Position numbers and translations under genes: made by a program. 36,586 nt of DNA from Candidatus Nitrosocosmicus sp. (GTDB lineage Archaea; Thermoproteota; Nitrososphaeria; Nitrososphaerales; Nitrososphaeraceae). Shown here in pieces: positions 8,264-17,344 of this stretch; the stretch's first letter is position 1; each line of letters opens with the position of its first letter. The stretch covers positions 1 through 36,586 of the forward strand of contig JARFXS010000028.1 in NCBI GenBank assembly GCA_029194465.1, written 5' to 3'. The notes beneath the pieces are model-generated. The model made no database searches. It saw nothing but the letters and a program-made list of their open reading frames with translations, and was not told the origin of the DNA.

Positions 8264-8674
8264 TCACTCACTAGAAATAGTAAACACTTTATCGGGATTT
8301 ATTTTAAGAATAATTCTTTTTTCTTCTGGTGTTCTAAATGGATATTTGTCTACTCCCAAGTACTTTTTGGCTAGTCTATCGATATGGTCATCGGCACCAT
8401 CTGTGATTTGTTCTATTACCTTTCCTCTAATACTAACTGTGTTGTAAGGGTTAGTCGGGTCAATTATGGATACAGCTATTCTAGGATCTCTTTGGAAATT
8501 TCTCTGTTTTACTCTTCCTTCTGCGGTATTTATTAATATGAATTGTCCATCGTAATCAATCCATACCGGAGTTATTTGTGGCCCGCCGTCCTTCATCAAA
8601 GATGCTACAAAGGCAATATTTTTTCCACTTAATAGTCCAATTGCCGAATCTGTAAGTTCATGAGTGATTTGCAC
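8264..8674 (-). CDS. PPOX-class F420-dependent flavin-fold protein
   Basis: A 136-residue protein with the split beta-barrel of the pyridoxamine 5'-phosphate oxidase-like superfamily, in the short form of Rv1155-type F420-binding proteins. Visible elements: an N-terminal helix ending LLSGKNIAFVASL, the strand GPQITPVWIDYDG, the phosphate-contact stretch NTAEGRVKQRNFQRDPR, the strand IAVSIIDPTNPYNTVSIRGKV, and the C-terminal KYPFRTPEEKRIILKINPDKVF. Length matches the family. Members bind F420 or another flavin and reduce varied small molecules in the cytoplasm. Thaumarchaea make F420, so that cofactor is likely. It stands alone between repeats R6 and R7. Confidence 0.9.
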   Translation of the reverse strand: MQITHELTDSAIGLLSGKNIAFVASLMKDGGPQITPVWIDYDGQFILINTAEGRVKQRNFQRDPRIAVSIIDPTNPYNTVSIRGKVIEQITDGADDHIDRLAKKYLGVDKYPFRTPEEKRIILKINPDKVFTISSE

Positions 8675-8760
8675 GTATCTAGTAATATTTGATCTTATTT
8701 AAATGAAAATATTAGGATAGGGGGTATTGTAAAAATATCTCTGAGGGCATGGCAGAATTC

Positions 8761-8833
8761 CATATGGGTTCTAATCCCGAACTTCTTTGAGTTTGAATTA
8801 TTGAACTCATTTCTTCACTGTGGGATTTGAACA
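8761..8833 (+). repeat. tRNA top-half repeat, copy R7 (degenerate)
   Basis: ATGGGTTCTAATCCCGAACTTCTTTGAG followed about 40 nt later by GTGGGATTTGAAC. The T-arm and a downstream complementary arm are recognisable but eroded. The remaining 8675-9094 is AT-rich spacer upstream of the gene at 9095. Confidence 0.5.
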
Positions 8834-9094
8834 TAATATTAGGCAAAATAATATCCTCATTCATATTACTAGCCTAAATCTTCAATGTATCCAAATTATT
8901 CCACAATTGACAAGGTGCACTATATCTTTTTTAATTCTACATTCTTTTTGTGTTCCACAATTGCTAAATATAGTTCAAAACATCTAAAATAGCATTATAA
9001 CAATAATCTATTGATTGTGACTGAAACAAATATGCAAAATAATCTAATTGTTTAATTTTAATCAATTTCAGATATACAGTCTCTTGTTCTATAA

Positions 9095-9442
9095 TTGTGG
9101 AAACATATGAATGCAAGTATAAAATTAATAGGAACAATGTTAGTTACTGTCGCAATGTTAACTGGATTGACCCCATTTATAACCAATATACAATCGTATC
9201 AATCCGTTAATGCTTTAGATGTAGATGAAATTCACATCGCCTGCATTATAAACAGTTGTAATGAAGATAATAGCGTAAGTACCACCAATATTGACGATGA
9301 TAGTATCACATGTACTGCAGAACAGGAATCTGGAGACGGAGATGATTCGACTAATGTAGCAGCAAACATTTGTGGTGTAAATACCTCAGCTGATCCAAGT
9401 AGTGCAGAAACTATTAGCCCGCCGATATCACTTCCGGTATAA
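9095..9442 (+). CDS. Small secreted Asp/Ser-rich protein with four Cys
   Basis: A 115-residue frame. TTG 9095 opens the frame, but ATG 9107 (MNASIKLIGTML) is the likelier start because it begins a clean signal peptide ending near NALDVDE. The mature part of about 70 residues is rich in Asp, Ser, Thr and Asn and has four cysteines (ACIINSC, ITCTA, NICGV), which would form two disulfides outside the cell. The C-terminus is Pro/Ser-rich. No family recognised. Between repeats R7 and R8. Confidence 0.65.
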   Translation: MWKHMNASIKLIGTMLVTVAMLTGLTPFITNIQSYQSVNALDVDEIHIACIINSCNEDNSVSTTNIDDDSITCTAEQESGDGDDSTNVAANICGVNTSADPSSAETISPPISLPV

Positions 9443-9646
9443 GCACCCAGTATGTATGTAGAAGTTTCTTAACTACTACATACTTGTCAGATCTTTATTT
9501 AACCCCTTTATTTCTATCTACAACAAACATTATTACCTATTTTCCAATGATTTAGTACACAGTAGTTCGGCTTTGTGTTCGTTACTAGGCTTACAAAGCA
9601 TTTTTGAAGGTTGATTTTTAGTGTGATGTTTTAGCAGTAAAAGTTA

Positions 9647-9736
9647 AGGATCGTGTATCCTCTTTCTCTCCTTCAATATATTAAAGGATTTGAACTATCT
9701 AAAACAAGAGCGGGTTCAAATCTTGCACTTCGCACC
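9647..9736 (+). repeat. tRNA top-half repeat, copy R8
   Basis: GGATCGTGTATCCTC, spacer, GGATTTGAAC, then GAGCGGGTTCAAATCTTGCACTTCGCACC. The acceptor 3' strand is intact; the 5' strand GCGAAG is not seen. The rest of 9443-9813 holds no supported gene. Confidence 0.7.
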
Positions 9737-9813
9737 TTAGCATGCATGACATTAGTAGGTTGTACACAATATAGTTGGTATCCTGTTTAAAAAAATTGAA
9801 ATAAATTCATCTA

Positions 9814-10034
9814 CTATTTCGAATGAGACTCCAACCATGAATATAAATCTGCTAATACATCGGGTTCCATGGGTCCAAAACCTGTTTGCCATTTTGTTGA
9901 CGGATAAAAGGCGTGTCCAAGGTGAGGGTATGTTATCAACGTATGGTCAGGATGATTTACTTCATCTAGTCTTTGCTCCATAAGGAATGCTTGTTGCACT
10001 GGAGTTTGAGCATCATTTTCTCCATTGAGTATTA
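9814..10034 (-). pseudogene. 3' fragment of an alpha/beta-hydrolase
   Basis: The C-terminal 70 or so residues of a hydrolase like 15157-17325: ILNGENDAQTP (acid Asp region), RLDEVNHPDHTLITYPHLGHAF (His region, cited in part) and a C-terminal SWLESHSK. The matching part of the 722-residue protein reads ILQGENDTATP and RLTEVNHPDH. The nucleophile half is gone. The fragment ends abruptly at 10034/10035, where DNA from an HTH/coiled-coil gene begins. Confidence 0.85.
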
Positions 10035-10994
10035 TGACATATCATTCTCATCTTGTGATCCATTTTCTTTCTTTTTCTGATTATTATCTGAACAATGATG
10101 ATTTGCCAAAATGATGAGAGGTACTAGTATATTGTTTAGTGTAATGTTAAAAGTATCTTTATTTTGATGTTGATCAAAATATCCTTTAAAATAGAAACAG
10201 TAATTGTCTAAAATACTGATTAGATGATAAGAAGTTTGACATAGATCTGACAAATTCTTTGACTCTCTCATTATCACCGAATTTTCGGCTTTTAATTTGT
10301 TTAGAATCATTGTCTCATGTCTAACTGCTTCTTTAATCCCATCATATTTTTTTAAGTCATTTGCTAAAGCTTTCCATCCCCCATTTCCTTGTAGGAATTC
10401 AAACGAATCAGATATTACTGTTTTTTCTCCTTGTGATGCATCCTTTATATGCAGCCCGCTATCTTGCAAACTGTTTTGAAAGAACTGAACCAGCTCAACA
10501 ATATCTTGCTCAGTAATGCCGTTTCGAAAAAGTGATAATAGACATGATCCTATGATGGGATCCAACAAAAGATTCTGCCTATTTGATTTTAATTGTATAT
10601 TTATCATATCCAATTCTTTTCTCTTTTCCATTACTTTATCTTCAAATCTTAATTTGTCGTGATAATTGTCTTCCACATCTTTGATGAATATGTCTATTGC
10701 AGTTTCGTATTCTCTTTTGTTACTTGTTGCAATTTCAGTTATCGTTAACCATAGTTGCTTAAGTCCATTTATACCAAATTTCATTTTCTCTAATTCAAAA
10801 AAAATATCCCAATTCTTTTTATTCGCACTTAAGACAGATTCATAATAATTAATGTCATTTTGCAGTTTTATAACACTTTGTTGTTGAGACTGAATCTGAG
10901 ATTGATTTTGGGTTATTTCCCATTTAAGCCCTGTTGATCTGCTATATTCTTCAAATATGCTCTTGAGATTTTTAGAATGAAAGTCAACTGTTTC
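10032..10994 (-). pseudogene. HTH/coiled-coil family protein, both ends lost
   Basis: The ATG-initiated frame (10032-10784) gives 250 residues beginning MKFGINGLKQLWLTITEIA, but the same frame is open to 10994 and encodes about 70 more residues of Gln-rich coiled coil ending KNWDIFFELEK, with no start codon after the stop at 10995-10997. It matches the C-terminal part of a thaumarchaeal paralogous family: N-terminal HTH, long coiled coil, then a GLKxLW domain. The HTH part is missing. The true C-terminus is also lost: the related copy at 19361 continues with SEDNNKQNDD, whereas this one runs into hydrolase DNA right after ENDMS. A partial product could still be made. The cellular role of the family is not established. 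Confidence 0.7.
10035..10250. repeat. 216-bp direct repeat, copy 1
   Basis: Identical by reading to 19361-19576. It covers the last 72 or so codons of the HTH/coiled-coil gene. The left edge is the junction with the hydrolase fragment; to the right the two copies diverge at once. Confidence 0.9.
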
Positions 10995-11219
10995 TTAGCA
11001 TTTGTTAGTGATTATCCCCTCTGTAATCTTTGAGACAATCATAACCATGCATACAACAGTTATGAAGGAATCACCATCTTTTAAACAGACTTATCTATAG
11101 TATTCTACTATCCTAATCCAATTGTAACCAAAAAAAGGTCTTAATTAGATTCTGATCAGATGAGGCTTTAAAGGGGAGGGAGGACTTCAAGTATGTTCTT
11201 ATCTTCTTCGTCAGTCACA

Positions 11220-11580
11220 ATTCACCTCACAGTCACATTAGAATCCGTATTGATGTCGAGTGTCGCTAGAGAAATATTGGGAGGAAACATTTCACCTAAA
11301 TTAAACATTCCATTTGATATTGATAAACCATCTGAATTATCTTAGTCTTGACACAACAAATTATTTCTCAATAGAATACTACTTTACCAGATAAAACCTG
11401 CTCAATTTGTTGTGAATGTTGTGGTTGTCTTTTTTTGTTTTTCTGCATCACCATAACCACTCTGTGTGATACAACACTATTTTGTGATTTTCCATAAGAC
11501 GGTGAATTACCTGTAACTAGACTATAGACTATGCTTAGACAATGAAGAATAAAGTAAAACTTCGACTTTTAATTTTCAAT
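11220..11580 (-). pseudogene. Decayed paralogue of the secreted protein at 522-1157
   Basis: DNA at 11331-11461 aligns with 901-1042 through the CTGAATTxTCTTxGTCTTGACA block and the Ser/Gln-rich linker up to CCACTCTG. The region beyond the start (11580-11680) also resembles the upstream region of 522-1157. No continuous frame remains, and the C-terminal domain is not recognisable. It shows this secreted protein family was duplicated and then lost here. Confidence 0.65.
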
Positions 11581-11890
11581 GAAAATTAGAATTTGATTAT
11601 AAATACTAGTTATTATTAATTATGACTTTTAGATTTGGTAATAAATTGTAACTAGGTCGGAACTAGTTGAGATTATCACATTAGCAAATAAGAATAGAAG
11701 ATACAATGCGTTACTACAGAATAGATATTGATGAAACAATCACAAAGCGGATTAGGAGGTGTTGGAAGGCCTGATAAAAACTCTAATCTAAAAGCAGATG
11801 CATTAATAACCGATATTTATAGAATAATAACTTACTATTGCCAATCTAATTGAAAACTGAGAAAAAAGTGAATGTTTTAAACCAACAAAA

Positions 11891-12588
11891 TTATTGTGGA
11901 TTAGTAGCAGTGGTGTTTGAATCTGATTTGAGGCCATGCAGGTCTACAATATCCAGCGGTTGTATAATGTCCGCTGAAACCTCGTATACAGCAACGAATG
12001 GTTTACCTTGCTGCGTAGTTAGGAAGAGGTTACTACCGGCAAAAGGAATTGAGGCTGAGAAATAAGGGGGAGAATCTCCATAGTCAGGGGTAATGATAGA
12101 AGTAGCGCTCATCAATCCAAGTTTACCTAATTCTTCACCTTTCTCATTATATGTTACTGTAAATAAATCCCGTAGTGCTTGTGAGGAACTTTCTGAGAGG
12201 ATATCCTTATCCACCTGCAGTCTATGGCCGATACCTACATCTACCGGTTCTGTTGCTGTAAACGTCAGAATCCCTTTGTAAGATGCGCCATCATCTCTAT
12301 GTGGTAAAATGTTTATTGACTGTTGTAGTTTCATACCAGGCTGTGAAAAATTGATATAGTTTGGTTCTCCGGATGTCTCTATTCCACGATAAAAGATACT
12401 TTGACCCGGAGCAGTGATAGGAACATTAGACATATTTTCATTATTGGAAGAAAATTGGCATTACTAGTTGTTGTCACGTCGATAGATTGTGCTAATACTT
12501 GTAGTTCATTTATCCAGTTGTTACTGCTATATGCTACAAATAATAAAGATATTGTAAAAATTGATATAAAAAGCAGGAAGGTTTTCAT
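11891..12588 (-). pseudogene. Secreted protein with one frameshift, unknown family
   Basis: Two overlapping frames belong together. The upstream part (start 12588) gives a signal peptide MKTFLLFISIFTISLLFVAY and LQVLAQSIDVTTTSNANF. The downstream part (from about 12450) continues SSNNENMSNVPITAPGQ and runs to 11891. One base gained or lost in the TTTTC run near 12450 separates them. The mature domain of about 185 residues is rich in beta-type sequence (SIFYRGIETSGEP, ILTFTATEPVDVGIG, KPFVAVYEVSAD) and resembles an exported beta-sandwich, but no family is recognised. With a single lesion in a homopolymer, a sequencing error or a very recent mutation are both possible. Confidence 0.6.
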
Positions 12589-12860
12589 TAATCTCCAATT
12601 ACTTGAAAAAGATATAAGTTTATCCTATTGATACAATCCAAATATGAGAAAAAGAAAAGGTGGAAAATTAAGTCATCATTGTCTATCTTTTCTTGGTAGG
12701 GTTCAAAAACATAATTACAGAATGAATTTGTATATTATTATCATAAAGTCTTTGCTACATATCTCCGTAACAATGGTATTGAATAAGAAACTATTGATTT
12801 ATTATAAGGAAAAATAAGTAGCATTGATTTTGTAATCATTACTACCCACATAAGCAAATA

Positions 12861-12915
12861 CGATAATCACAAAAAGGATAAGACTTGTGTTGGATGAGTT
12901 CTAAAGGAACTATTG
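12861..12915. repeat. Short dispersed repeat, copy 2
   Basis: AAAAAGGATAAGACTTGTGT followed by TGGATGAGTT matches 431-490. The rest of 12589-13037 shows no gene. Confidence 0.5.
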
Positions 12916-13037
12916 TTGTAGTGAATTTGTGGGCCATCTAGTTTTATAGATGCACTAATATTATTATGAATAACTTCCTTCATTATTAATCATTTTTACT
13001 TTGGACACTCGAACATTTACTATTTGAAATGCATTAA

Positions 13038-13452
13038 TCAATGAACAAAAAACAAAAAATATTGATATGGTGTCTTATCATTTTCCCGACTGAATCCATT
13101 GTACAAATTGAATATCTGTGAATTGAAACTTGCCAGCAACTTTTTCAATTCATTACTAGGATTGCCATAAACGTCAAGTGTATTTAATTTGGCTATATTA
13201 AATATGCTAGGGAGAATTGTTTTAGAGGCTGTGCTCTCATTGTGAGATAGAACCGCCTCCGAATCTACATATGTTTCATGGACCATACATTTTGTTCCAT
13301 CTCCATTAATATAGAATTGATAGACTAATGTGCTTGGTTTCGATTGTCTCAACAACATTACTCATTTCTCTTATCAGTTTCTTAAATTGTTCCACTTTGT
13401 CTTTTTCTACTATGAATTCAGCCCTAATGTGTATATTTTCGGACATGATCAT
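13038..13452 (-). pseudogene. ABM-type monooxygenase-like protein, frameshifted
   Basis: The N-terminal frame starts at ATG 13452 (or 13446) with SENIHIRAEFIVEKDKVEQF, KKLIREMSNVVETIE, then shifts by one base near GAAACC (about 13330) into PSTLVYQFYINGDGTKCMVH, ETYVDSEAVL and onward to 13038. This is the ferredoxin-like fold of the antibiotic biosynthesis monooxygenase (ABM) family: a first strand and helix, then a core strand, ETY and the His-rich AVLSHNES helix. Length about 137 residues matches the family. Members act on small quinones or similar compounds without cofactors. A single indel makes error or recent loss hard to separate. Confidence 0.75.
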
Positions 13453-13642
13453 TTGATTCTAAATCAAGTATAACTTATTTGTTTTAATTCTGTTTTTAAG
13501 TTTTCAAAAGGCTAGAGTACTGAATCACGTGGTTATGTTTTTGAACTAACCATCTACCATCTATTGAAGAGTTATTTGTTCATAGTCCCAATAGTCTTTT
13601 CCATTTTATCGATTGAGTTGTATTGTAATTTGTATTAGGGAT
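13453..13642. other. Intergenic spacer
   Basis: AT-rich; holds the promoter side of the minus-strand ABM gene. No feature beyond that is seen. Confidence 0.3.
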
Positions 13643-13762
13643 ATGGTCAAGAGAAACCATGAAATTCCATCTAGATATAAAGATAGAAGAGATGCAACAC
13701 TTGTGAGATATTTATTACTCTGGATAAGAACTCATATCGTCCCTGTTGTAACTATAAATTAA
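13643..13762 (+). CDS. Possible small basic peptide (39 aa)
   Basis: The frame reads MVKRNHEIPSRYKDRRDA, then TLVRYLLLWIRTHIVPVVTIN. The basic N-terminus followed by a hydrophobic segment looks like coding sequence or a gene remnant, but no family is recognised and the length is short. Low confidence. Confidence 0.25.
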   Translation: MVKRNHEIPSRYKDRRDATLVRYLLLWIRTHIVPVVTIN

Positions 13763-13969
13763 GAACTATATCCCTCCATGGCTTGAAAATGAGAACTAAA
13801 TATGGGGAAGAAACCATAAAGCGAAAATAGTCTAAAGTTCGAAATATGAGTTGTCTTGGGTTCACACTTCATTTAGAAAATATGAAGCGAACCGAAATAG
13901 TCAGTCTGTAATAACAAAGTTGGTTCTCATATACTATTCAATTTAATATCACGTCTGTGGCGATACCTC

Positions 13970-14176
13970 ATGTCAAATGAAAACCAGATAGAGTGTAAGC
14001 ATGTAAGAGTTGGAGACCTAGACAAAAAAGGAAATACAAAAGGTTATGAAGAATGCAAGCAGATTAGCTCAGATTGGGTTCATTAGCGATTATGTCTTAG
14101 TTGTGGACATGTAAGTTGTTGTGATAAATCACGCACTTCGTATTATATGATGACGAACTACATTAAATATTTATGA
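13970..14176 (+). pseudogene. Decayed UBP-type zinc-finger protein
   Basis: The frame from ATG 13970 reads IECKHVRVGDLDKK, YEECKQISSDWVH, a TAG stop at 14084-14086, then RLCLSCGHVSCCD. This is the UBP-type zinc finger signature (C-x-H, C-x-x-C-like pair, W-V-H-L-R-x-C-L-x-C-G-x-V-x-C-C-D), with the Leu between WVH and RLC replaced by the stop. After CCDKS the family's His-rich end (HAxxH) is absent and the frame soon ends. Known members are short stand-alone zinc proteins of about 80-100 residues. Stop plus lost C-terminus indicate a dead gene. Confidence 0.75.
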
Positions 14177-14388
14177 ATTTTGACATGTTCTGAGAGATTA
14201 TTTCCAAGTGAGATTATTTAGTTATTACTTGCATCGTCGGATTTAATGATGCTTGATTGTATAGATGAATGGATAACTACCTGAGCAACTCCGATTCAAA
14301 CATAACAATGACCATTAGAATTTTATATATAAATGAGGTAATATTAATTGTTCACAATGGCTATTAAGAATATGGATAGCAAATCTCT

Positions 14389-15105
14389 GTGCATATAAAC
14401 AAAAAATTGATGATGTTATCGATTTTGATATCGACTGTTATTATGAATTCAATGGGATTAGTGTCATTTGAACAATCCTTTGCTCAAAGAGAAGAGGATG
14501 ATGTCCACAATAGTAACAATAATGTCATCGGTCAGAATGGAGATGGCAATGAAGCATCTCAGAGTGATTCAACATCTCAGGAGACGGATCAAAATAGCCT
14601 GTGTGTTTCAGGTGAAAGTACATCTTTAAGTTGCAACAATCTGTCATCCGAACTTACAGGTGTAGGAATTCCGGGTCCACGGGGAGAAGAAGGGCCACAG
14701 GGTGAGCAAGGTCCACAAGGCCTTAAAGGAGAGCAAGGAATACAAGGTGCTACGGGCCCAATGGGCAATACGGGTCCTAAAGGAGACCAAGGAGTACCAG
14801 GAGGAATAGGACCTCAGGGACCGCCTGGACCATCGGGAGATTCAGGACTACAGAATATTGTTGTATATCGCAACGATGAAAGTGTAGTCGCTTTATCAAA
14901 CGCAGATATTTCCTTGACTGCTGAATGTGATAATGGAGATGTTTTGATTGGTGGAGGATTCTCTATTAGCGATGGGCCAGATAAAGAATTTGGAAAACTT
15001 TCTGCTATACCTGATCCGTTAACGCAATCATATACGTTGTTAGCCCAAGTAGACGAGCCTGCAGAATTTATCTCATATGCATTGTGTCTTGATATTGCCC
15101 CTTAA
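14389..15105 (+). CDS. Secreted collagen-like protein
   Basis: A 238-residue exported protein. Residues 1-33 are a signal peptide ending SFAQ. Residues 34-92 are an Asn/Ser/Gln/Asp-rich linker with two cysteines (LCVSG, LSCNN). About 20 uninterrupted Gly-X-Y triplets follow (about 93-153, for example [16 protein letters not shown] and [13 protein letters not shown]), which can form a collagen triple helix. The C-terminal domain (about 155-238) has three cysteines and a GGGFSIS turn and may drive trimerisation, as in other microbial collagen-like proteins. GTG 14389 is conserved in position with the partial copy at 18263; the ATG at codon 8 is an alternative. Probably a surface fibre or adhesin stalk. 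Confidence 0.85.
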   Translation: MHINKKLMMLSILISTVIMNSMGLVSFEQSFAQREEDDVHNSNNNVIGQNGDGNEASQSDSTSQETDQNSLCVSGESTSLSCNNLSSELTGVGIPGPRGEEGPQGEQGPQGLKGEQGIQGATGPMGNTGPKGDQGVPGGIGPQGPPGPSGDSGLQNIVVYRNDESVVALSNADISLTAECDNGDVLIGGGFSISDGPDKEFGKLSAIPDPLTQSYTLLAQVDEPAEFISYALCLDIAP

Positions 15106-15156
15106 TGTCGGATTCAATCTCTATTTTGTACAAAATAGAAAAATATGGAGATTTGG

Positions 15157-17325
15157 TTATCCACTTCTAGAAGATAACCACTCAAACATATCTTTTAAGA
15201 CATATTCTGTCATTGGTCCACTCTGGCTTATCCAATTACTGGAGAGCGAGAGTGAATGTCCAAGATTAGGATATGTGATTATGAGATGGTCTGGATGATT
15301 CACTTCCGTTAGTCTTTGTTGCAATAGTAAGCCTTGTTCAAGAGGTGTTGCAGTATCATTTTCTCCTTGAAGGATTAGAATACCTATACCTGAAGATACA
15401 TTTCCTATCATGCTCAAAGTACTTTGTAAATCAGAGTGCGACCTCATCCATTTGGGACATCCTTCCAATCCGCTATTCCATTCAAAGTATCCATATTGCA
15501 CATCAAGACATTTTGCCGACAAAGATGAATCCGTGGGGAAAGTGACATTATTATAAGCAGCTACAAGTGCCGGTTTGAGATCATTTTCTATGCTGAGGGT
15601 ATCCTGACTAATAGTTGTATTGGTGGGTTGTGAATGCTTTGTCGACGACATGTTCAAGTAATCCATACCGTTTGTTTGGAAAAGCAGGAGGTGAGTAAGG
15701 TTACCGCCAACTAGATTCTGGAAAAAAGAATCGTTAGATACCTTGTCAATTGTCAACGTCCCATTATCATTTTTGTCCAAAACATTTTCGGCGTAATCTA
15801 TAGGATTTTTAACAATCTGGAAATATAGTAATTCCGGAAGAGTATTTGCAACTGGCCCCATCAAAATTATGTCCCTTATTTTGTCTGGATTATCAACAGC
15901 AACTCTAGGGGCTATCATGGTGCCTTCACTGTGTCCAATTAGTGTTACTTTTTTGGTTGTGTTAACTTCAGGTTGTTGCAGTAGTACTGATAGGGCCTTT
16001 GATGCATCATCTTTGAGGTCATTGAAAGTAACATTTTCCCATGTGTTTCTAACCATAGTAAAGTTTGGTTCAACACCCCTCTTATCATATTTAAGAACTG
16101 CAAATCCTCTGTCTGCTAAATATTCTGATATTTGAAAAAACGTCTGCTTCATCGGATATATCAATGATCCTGTCTTATTATCAAATCGAATAATACCACC
16201 AGTTTCGTTCATGTCATTTGCCCCAGAACCATGTATTAGGAGGACTCCTGGAAATGGTCCCCTACCAATTGCTGGATAAGATAACTGAGCGTTTGTCGTT
16301 ACTCCGTTACCAAGATCTAGTGTTAGATTTCTATTTTTGACAGTTTGAATATCAGATTGGGCCCATACATCAGTAAATAAAGATGAACCAAACAGACATA
16401 TTCCAACAGTATTGCATTTGTCCAAATTGAATGCTGTAATGTTTTCATAGCCCTTTATCAAAAAAGGTTTGATTTGCTTATCGATATTTATGTTACTACT
16501 ATTACCAAATTCCTTTAATAGAGCTGCGGTCATGGCTTTGGTATCATTAGTATGCGAAATAGATGAAGGTAACAGGAAATTCCTTAAAAATGGATCCAAG
16601 ACAATCTGCTGTATCGATATCAAACCAGTGTGATTCTTATCTAATTCTTGCATAACGTATTCTAATGGTAGTAAAACGTCTTGATAATATTCTACATCTT
16701 TTAAAGGGTTCTGAGCTAGGACGGCCATTAGTACAATGTTGTTTACCTCTGTCGAATTATCAATTGCTATTATTGGAGCATATAGCGTACCTTCGCTATG
16801 TCCAAGTATGCTTATCCTCTTTGGATCTACTTCAGGTTGCTGTGATAGAACACCTAAGGCCTTCTTGCCATCTTGAATTTGATCATCGACTGTGTTATTT
16901 CCCCATACATTTGAATTCAAAATAGTGTAACTTTCCCCAACACCTCTTTTATCGTACTTTAGTACAGCAAATCCCCTCTCGGAAAGATATTGAGATATCT
17001 CCCAGAATGGTTTACTAGTTTTAGTCAAGGTTTCGTTCATGTCTAATGCCCCAGAACCTTGAACTAGCAACACGGCCGGAAAAGGTCCTTTGCCTAAAGC
17101 GGGGTAAGATAACTGAGCATTAGTCGTTACTCCATTACCAAGATCTAGAGTTAAATTTCTGTATTTGACAGTTTGAATATCAGATTGGGCCCATACATCA
17201 GTAAATAAAGATGAACCAAACAACGACGATAAATATGTCAATAAAATTAAGATTGTACCAAAAAATACACCAAAAACTATCAAGGGCTCTCGCTTAAATC
17301 TAGCTAAAAACATTAACAATAACAA
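15157..17325 (-). CDS. Fused tandem alpha/beta-hydrolase, first module lacks acid and His
   Basis: A 722-residue exported protein. A membrane or signal segment spans about 13-34. Module 1 (about 48-310) has the oxyanion stretch LLVQGSG, YDKRGVG and nucleophile Ser177 (LGHSEGT), but breaks off before the catalytic Asp and His. At 311 the text LFGSSLFTDVWAQSDIQTVK from residues 36-54 repeats and a complete module 2 follows: Ser466 (IGHSEGT), Asp657 (GENDTATP), His690 (NLGHSL). The DNA repeat is at 16336-16394 and 17164-17222. The gene looks like an in-frame recombination product of two tandem genes. Each module has an EF-hand-like loop (DKNHTGLIS about 229; DKNDNGTLTID about 517). TTG 17325 opens the frame, but ATG 17313 fits the TATA box. 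Substrate unknown. Confidence 0.85.
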   Translation of the reverse strand: MLLLMFLARFKREPLIVFGVFFGTILILLTYLSSLFGSSLFTDVWAQSDIQTVKYRNLTLDLGNGVTTNAQLSYPALGKGPFPAVLLVQGSGALDMNETLTKTSKPFWEISQYLSERGFAVLKYDKRGVGESYTILNSNVWGNNTVDDQIQDGKKALGVLSQQPEVDPKRISILGHSEGTLYAPIIAIDNSTEVNNIVLMAVLAQNPLKDVEYYQDVLLPLEYVMQELDKNHTGLISIQQIVLDPFLRNFLLPSSISHTNDTKAMTAALLKEFGNSSNINIDKQIKPFLIKGYENITAFNLDKCNTVGICLFGSSLFTDVWAQSDIQTVKNRNLTLDLGNGVTTNAQLSYPAIGRGPFPGVLLIHGSGANDMNETGGIIRFDNKTGSLIYPMKQTFFQISEYLADRGFAVLKYDKRGVEPNFTMVRNTWENVTFNDLKDDASKALSVLLQQPEVNTTKKVTLIGHSEGTMIAPRVAVDNPDKIRDIILMGPVANTLPELLYFQIVKNPIDYAENVLDKNDNGTLTIDKVSNDSFFQNLVGGNLTHLLLFQTNGMDYLNMSSTKHSQPTNTTISQDTLSIENDLKPALVAAYNNVTFPTDSSLSAKCLDVQYGYFEWNSGLEGCPKWMRSHSDLQSTLSMIGNVSSGIGILILQGENDTATPLEQGLLLQQRLTEVNHPDHLIITYPNLGHSLSLSSNWISQSGPMTEYVLKDMFEWLSSRSG

Positions 17326-17332
17326 TAAACCT

Positions 17333-17344
17333 GTAATATATAAA
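17333..17344 (-). promoter_or_regulatory. TATA box of the fused hydrolase gene
   Basis: TTTATATATTAC on the minus strand, centred about 26 nt from ATG 17313. This supports a leaderless start at 17313 instead of TTG 17325. Confidence 0.6.

Noticed and set aside
248..9736. A classical integron with attC sites
   Set aside because: No integrase is present, the RYYYAAC/GTTRRRY ends do not fit and gene directions are mixed. Kept only as an analogy.
14124..14146. A further tRNA-like repeat copy (CACGCACTTCGTA)
   Set aside because: Only about 12 bases match and they fall within the zinc-finger remnant; too short to count.
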